Shown one piece after another: positions 59,796 to 64,000 of a stretch of 64,000 nt of DNA. The DNA is from Phoronis australis (Eukaryota; Phoronida; Phoronidae). Numbering within the stretch: the stretch's first letter is position 1; each line of letters opens with the position of its first letter. The notes beneath the pieces are model-generated. The model had not been told where the DNA came from, did no database searches, and worked only from the letters and a program-made list of their open reading frames with translations. The translations under genes were made by a program, and so were the position numbers. The DNA lies in the NCBI GenBank assembly GCA_002633005.1, contig NMRA01000087.1:310001-374000 (forward strand). The letters are read 5' to 3'.

Positions 59796-60734
59796 TCAAA
59801 TGAAGCCAATTTTGGGACGAAATAATTGCTCACGTTTTTTGACACTTGGGCCTCGATCTTTTTCGATTGTTTGCTCTACAGTCGCCACCTGTGCTCGCGG
59901 CACGCGGTGATCTACGCCAGCCTTCTTACCTTTACGCGACGCTTCTAGAATGTGACATTCGTAAAAGTCGAACAACTTGTTAAAATTGTTCCCGATGATT
60001 GCAACTGGCAAAGCTGTCAGTACTATTCCTGTCAACGCGCACACAGATCCAAGGACATAGCCTAAAAGCGAGCTTGGGTAGTAGTCACCATAGCCAACAG
60101 TCGTCATAGTAACGATGGCCCACCAACAAGCGATTGGCATATTAGCAAAGGTATCCTTTTGGTAAAACTCAGTCAAGAAAATTAAAGGCGCGTATGTCAG
60201 CATTCCCACCACCATAACGAAAACCATTAGCAGGAGAATCTTCCAGCTCTCGTAAAGGGAAAGAATTAATATCCGCATTAGAGGCAGCTGGTAAGAAAAT
60301 CCGACGATTCGAATCATTCGTAGAACGGTTACCGATGAGAGGAAAAGAAAAACAGGAATTACATATGAAGGCAGGTTAGCAAAGGGTATGTCTTCTATGA
60401 CATACCAACCCAGAAAGTTTAGCCAGTGCATCAACAAGCACGCTAAGTCCAACACGTTGAAAAACGTTTTGAAGAATCGCTTTTTACTTGGATGGACCAT
60501 GAAACGCACACACAATTCTGCGGTGAAAAATATTAAACAAGCTTTATCTGTAACATAAATCCCTTCTTTTGGAAATGATGTGACAAAAAGTACTAGCTTC
60601 GGATTGGACACGTTTGCCTTGATGTAACTAATATATTTTTCGTCTGTTGAGAACGTCCGAAATGCTTCGTCTGTAGATAGAATTGTCACGAAAACGCTGG
60701 CCAGGGTAAAAACCAGGTAAGAAAAGCCATACAC
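59796..60734 (-). CDS. Kv gene exon 2, S1-S6 and C-terminus
   Basis: The acceptor is TTTTCAG. The 312-residue exon begins VYGFSYLVFTLASVFV (S1) and includes all membrane segments, the pore and a basic tail ending FRPKIGFI, with TGA at 59798-59796. The channel core has no further introns. Confidence 0.92.
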   Translation of the reverse strand: MYGFSYLVFTLASVFVTILSTDEAFRTFSTDEKYISYIKANVSNPKLVLFVTSFPKEGIYVTDKACLIFFTAELCVRFMVHPSKKRFFKTFFNVLDLACLLMHWLNFLGWYVIEDIPFANLPSYVIPVFLFLSSVTVLRMIRIVGFSYQLPLMRILILSLYESWKILLLMVFVMVVGMLTYAPLIFLTEFYQKDTFANMPIACWWAIVTMTTVGYGDYYPSSLLGYVLGSVCALTGIVLTALPVAIIGNNFNKLFDFYECHILEASRKGKKAGVDHRVPRAQVATVEQTIEKDRGPSVKKREQLFRPKIGFI

Positions 60735-61909
60735 CTGAAAATAACATCACAAAATGACGTGACAGGTAAATCATAACCGTACTTTCAGCACCTATGACTG
60801 GTAGTAGTGGTCAGTGTTGGAAGTGAAGGCGATGGTCTTGGTAGTGGTGGGAGTAGTGGTCTTTATGGTGGTGGTGGGGTGCGCTGGTGGCGTTGGTGGT
60901 GGATGTGATTGAGATGCTGATGCTGATTGTCATGGTCGTGGTGACGTGTGCTAGGGGTGGAGATAATACATGGTGATGGAGACGGTAGTGACGTGTCATG
61001 GTGTTGATGGTCGTTGTGGTAGAAATTCTGGTCATGAAGGTACTGGTGGTTGTGGTGTACTATTGATTATGTAAGTGGCGAGGTTGATTGTCGGTACGTG
61101 GTCATGTACAATGTACGTGGTACCTGTGATCATGGCATAATCGTCGATCATTCTTATGGCAGAAAGCATATTGGACTGGTAGGCGCTGTTGAGTCTACTA
61201 CTAGTTGATTTATCTACAAGTCAAGGACGGGATTTATATGTAAGAAATGGCTTACAACAATATTTGTGGTGGTGATGGTGGTGATGCCAATATGTTTTAG
61301 TAAGCAAATTACTTAAAAGTAATGGGTGATAGTGCCTGAAAAATGTTGAGTTGCTGTGTAACTTACCATGCCCAGCGCCGACGACTGTGGATCTTCTGCT
61401 GCCGTCCACATTTTGTGTTTTGCCTTTGCGAATCGCGACGCACCTTCACCAAGACTGGCGTAAGAAAGATCTTTTGCAGCAAATTTTAATGCCATGACAT
61501 CTTTCCATTGCGTCAACTTTTCTGTTTTGCTGAGAATATCCCGGCAGCATTCCGATACCTCGTCCAGAGAGATTTCCCAGAACTCCAGCTCTCTTTTAAT
61601 TGTAGCCTCGCACATATTGTTCGGAATATGCAACTCACCGCTGCGATAGAACTCTAAAATATGTCGAAAAACGGTTGGGTTGCGATCGAAACAGTGTACT
61701 TTTCTTTTGGACGAACTGTAAACAAGTCTTGATAAACGTGTATTCGGATGACAGGACAACGTATTAGATGAAGTCTGAAACTTGACTCCCCCTACGTTCA
61801 GGGTTATGTCCAACCCATAGTCACCGATTTCATCGTCAGTTTCGTTTTCAATTGCCTTATCTTCATCAGTAATAACACATTCCTTATTAAAACATTGCAT
61901 TTTCCACAT
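59796..61909 (-). CDS. Voltage-gated-type potassium channel subunit, Shaw (Kv3)-like T1, two exons
   Basis: Two exons (61909-61367 and 60734-59796) join in phase 0 to give 493 residues. The T1 tetramerisation domain (about 34-125) has LNVGG, FDRNP, ILEFYRSGELH and ELEFW. It carries the HX5CX20CC zinc motif (H94, C100, C121, C122) of non-Shaker Kv families and reads closest to Shaw. Six membrane segments follow: S2 keeps D244, F251 and E254, S3 keeps D277, and the pore has TMTTVGYGD. S4 (VLRMIRIVGFSYQLPL) has only two arginines (R320, R323), against five to seven basic residues in typical Kv. S6 reads LPVAII, with Ala426 where active Kv channels have the second proline of PVP. It should form K+ channels in the plasma membrane, possibly as a modulatory or weakly voltage-sensing subunit. 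The family is certain. The subfamily and the silent role are inference. Confidence 0.92.
60735..61366 (-). other. Kv intron with GGT/GAT-rich simple repeats
   Basis: A 632-base intron separates the T1 exon from the channel core. On the plus strand 60802-61060 is an imperfect (GGT)n/(GAT)n stretch, and a shorter one lies at about 61265-61290. Confidence 0.8.
61367..61909 (-). CDS. Kv gene exon 1, T1 domain
   Basis: ATG at 61909. A second in-frame ATG three codons later is an alternative start. The 181-residue exon covers the acidic N-terminus, T1 and the T1-S1 linker, ending DPQSSALGM at the donor GTAAGT (61366-61361 on the minus strand). Confidence 0.9.
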
Positions 61910-63928
61910 ACACGTGTATTTTGCGTCTTCTCGGCTTTACAAAAGCACGAAGAATGCGGATTTTATTGAGAAGGAACCAACTGTAGCACCTGAAACTCAA
62001 TATTGTTTGCATATTACAAGATCGATATTACATTTCAAAAGACAAGTAGCGATTATCCCTCGAATTCCTTTTCAAAATCCAATATTCAAATTTATGGAAT
62101 ATTCATAATATTTGTTCAAGATCGTAACACCTTTTCACAAACACAATATTCGTATCAGTTTCACAGTTGAACGAAAATTGTTTTTATTTTTATAGTTAGC
62201 TCACAGGGGCTGTCAAATATTGCTATTCTTTTGACTACGTTTGCTTTGTCAATGCATAAGAATATGGCTTTGTTTTGTTGTTCTGTCAATTACACGTAAA
62301 CGGACATACGATGTTGAGTAAACATTATTAGGACAGCATGTTGTGCGGTGGGTAAAAAATGAAGGAACAATGAATACAATTAATGTAACGACGAAATAAA
62401 AATATAACAATTTCACGTTTCTATTTCAATACTGTCGAGGTACAAAATGCCCATAATTGTAACCGAGTTAGTTTCAGAAGGACAAGTGTGGGCTGAACGG
62501 TCTGGGCTGAACAGTCTGGGCTGAACGGTCTGGGCTGAACGGTCTGGGCTGAACGGTCTGGGCTGAACGAAATTTAATAGTTTCTTTCAACACAAACGAT
62601 GATAATTAGATCAGCACCGTATTACGTCATGATTCAAAAGAAAAGGTACAAAGCTTTAACAATCTTTAAACACAAATGTGATCACAACTTTAGATTTACA
62701 GAACCATTTTACAAATATACGCGTAATTCACAATCAAATGAGACTTTACTTAAGAAGATGTCTGAGGAACACAATGGCAACGCCACTGAAAGAAAACAAA
62801 ACAAGACAGCTTCACATAAGCGATACCAAAATATTTACTCTTGTCAAGTAAATTCTCAATTACCATAACATTCTACTTACAACTAAAATATATCTGGAAT
62901 CCCAGTTCCCAAAGATTAGAAAAAAGTATTGTCCAACAACTTCTCTTTGTTACTTTATACATGTATGCGTCAAATCTGTCCTCAATAGTTCATGTTTTTT
63001 GATTTTTAAATCGTAAAACAAAAATACGATTAATGCAACATAATTATGCTATGTACAACACAGACATGGCAAAATTAAAAGACGTGTTCCCCTAATAGTA
63101 AACTATTGAATTTATTTTCATGGCTATCAATAACATGCAAATGACGGACATGTCAGTTAGACATACACTTGTGTAACGCAAAGATACGGTAAACACCTGC
63201 GTACCAAACACTTACGGTAAATTACCCCTACGCCGTGTACGGTACATGTTTGCCAGGTTACACAAGCACACGAATAATACGTCATAGTATTTGCTCAGTA
63301 CACACGGAAACTTAGCAACTGAATTTATATCAATAAGGACTACAAAGTTCTATTGTAATAACTTAAAAAAGTGCGATTGAAAAATTCATGGTGTTGATGG
63401 AACATATAAAGAAAACTTTAAGGTATTTTTTCTCGTTCTCACGCCTTCAGAACAAAGACTGAAGTTCATTAACAGAAGGTGTAATTAAACTGAGATTTTA
63501 TATTTCATATAGAAGCGGAAACTTAAATCACCACAGCTGTCGCGAGGCATTCCGAGCAGAGATTTAGTAAGAAAGGATCCTTCAACCCTTTAGATCGACG
63601 GTTGGGAATAGGGATTATGCAAGTGCTTTGAAAAACATTCTACTTTGCCACTACAAACGGTAGATCTGTACAGGTTTCACTCATTTTTCATGATGTAAAC
63701 TTAAACAATAAGCGTTTCGCGTTACCTAATTGTTTTCAAGAAAACACCAAAATAACTGCCTCGTCTTCAGCAGCAAGTATGACGTCATTATACATGTAAC
63801 TAGGATCCTACTGACAAATTTCCTCTGTGTGATATTCATTTTAGCCTACAGTTTTCAGTGGTGTCGCGTCTAAGCATAGTATCCTTAGAATAAAAATTAA
63901 GACACAATTATTAAGAAGGAAACAAATT
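61910..63928. other. Upstream region of the Kv gene, no gene seen
   Basis: The part next to 61909 should hold the Kv 5' UTR and promoter, but no convincing core promoter motif was identified. Short open frames in it show no domain signature. Confidence 0.4.
62490..62569 (+). repeat. 14-bp minisatellite, nearly six copies
   Basis: GGGCTGAACGGTCT repeats from 62490 with one A/G variant and ends in a partial copy. It lies about 600 bases upstream of the Kv start codon. Confidence 0.9.
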
Positions 63929-64000
63929 TTATTGAAATGAAGTTTCGAAAACCACCGCACGTCCAACATTGTTGAAGGCACGACACTGAATCTTGGAGCA
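63929..64000 (-). CDS. Possible 3' end of an immunoglobulin-domain coding exon (partial)
   Basis: Read from the window edge, the minus strand is open for 23 codons ending TAA at 63931-63929: CSKIQCRAFNNVGRAVVFET then SFQ. The QCRAFNNVGRA block resembles the F-G strand pattern YxCxAxNxxG of I-set immunoglobulin domains, with Ile in place of Tyr. An AATAAA overlaps the stop. The stretch is short, so this could be chance. Confidence 0.25.
   Translation of the reverse strand, partial: CSKIQCRAFNNVGRAVVFETSFQ

Noticed and set aside
59796-60734. Loss of the S2 charge-transfer phenylalanine in the Kv protein
   Set aside because: At first Ala253 seemed to replace it, but counting back from the conserved Glu254 places the phenylalanine at F251, which is retained.
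1-64000. CRISPR arrays, bacterial operons, prophage or rRNA genes
   Set aside because: No such structure was seen. Introns, gene families and composition are those of an animal nuclear genome.

Overview
This window is nuclear DNA from an animal, very probably a marine invertebrate. It is AT-rich, its genes are split by GT-AG introns of 0.1 to 8 kb, and short inverted-repeat transposons are common. It holds a fused TIR-DBB-ankyrin adaptor of the BCAP/BANK type, a PDZ/LIM-family gene, LRRC20 and a Shaw-like potassium channel. Nothing visible fixes the phylum. The sequence composition would fit a lophotrochozoan, echinoderm, hemichordate or amphioxus. Two single N positions (24799 and 51652) mark assembly joins.

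Layout from left to right. (1) Positions 5112-8636, plus strand: the 3' part of a PDLIM/ALP/ZASP-family gene, with a glutamine-rich exon, a ZM/DUF4749 exon and a terminal exon. No PDZ or LIM exon was found in the window. (2) Positions 22007-13646, minus strand: a complete four-exon LRRC20 orthologue of 178 residues. (3) Positions 22677-53471, plus strand: a complete 14-exon orthologue of PIK3AP1 (BCAP)/BANK1, 862 residues, ordered TIR, DBB, ankyrin, YxxM phosphotyrosine motifs and a proline-rich tail. All splice phases close. It sits head to head with LRRC20 across a 669-bp shared promoter region. (4) Positions 61909-59796, minus strand: a complete two-exon Kv channel subunit of 493 residues, Shaw-like by its T1 domain. 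Its selectivity filter is canonical, but S4 keeps only two basic residues and S6 has PVA in place of PVP. (5) At the right edge, 64000-63929 on the minus strand, there is a possible end of an immunoglobulin-domain coding exon.

The rest is introns, UTRs and intergenic DNA, with at least six inverted-repeat (MITE-like) elements, a four-copy MITE family, several minisatellites and a 1.2-kb tandem duplication interrupted by an N. The genes do not form an operon. The BCAP-like protein would link TLR or receptor tyrosine kinase signalling to PI3K, the PDLIM protein would act at actin/alpha-actinin structures, and the Kv subunit would act in the plasma membrane. The most interesting points are the PDLIM-BCAP linkage, which is echoed on two human chromosomes (PDLIM1/PIK3AP1 on 10q, PDLIM5/BANK1 on 4q), the charge-poor Kv subunit, and the CRE and kappaB-like sites in the LRRC20/BCAP bidirectional promoter.
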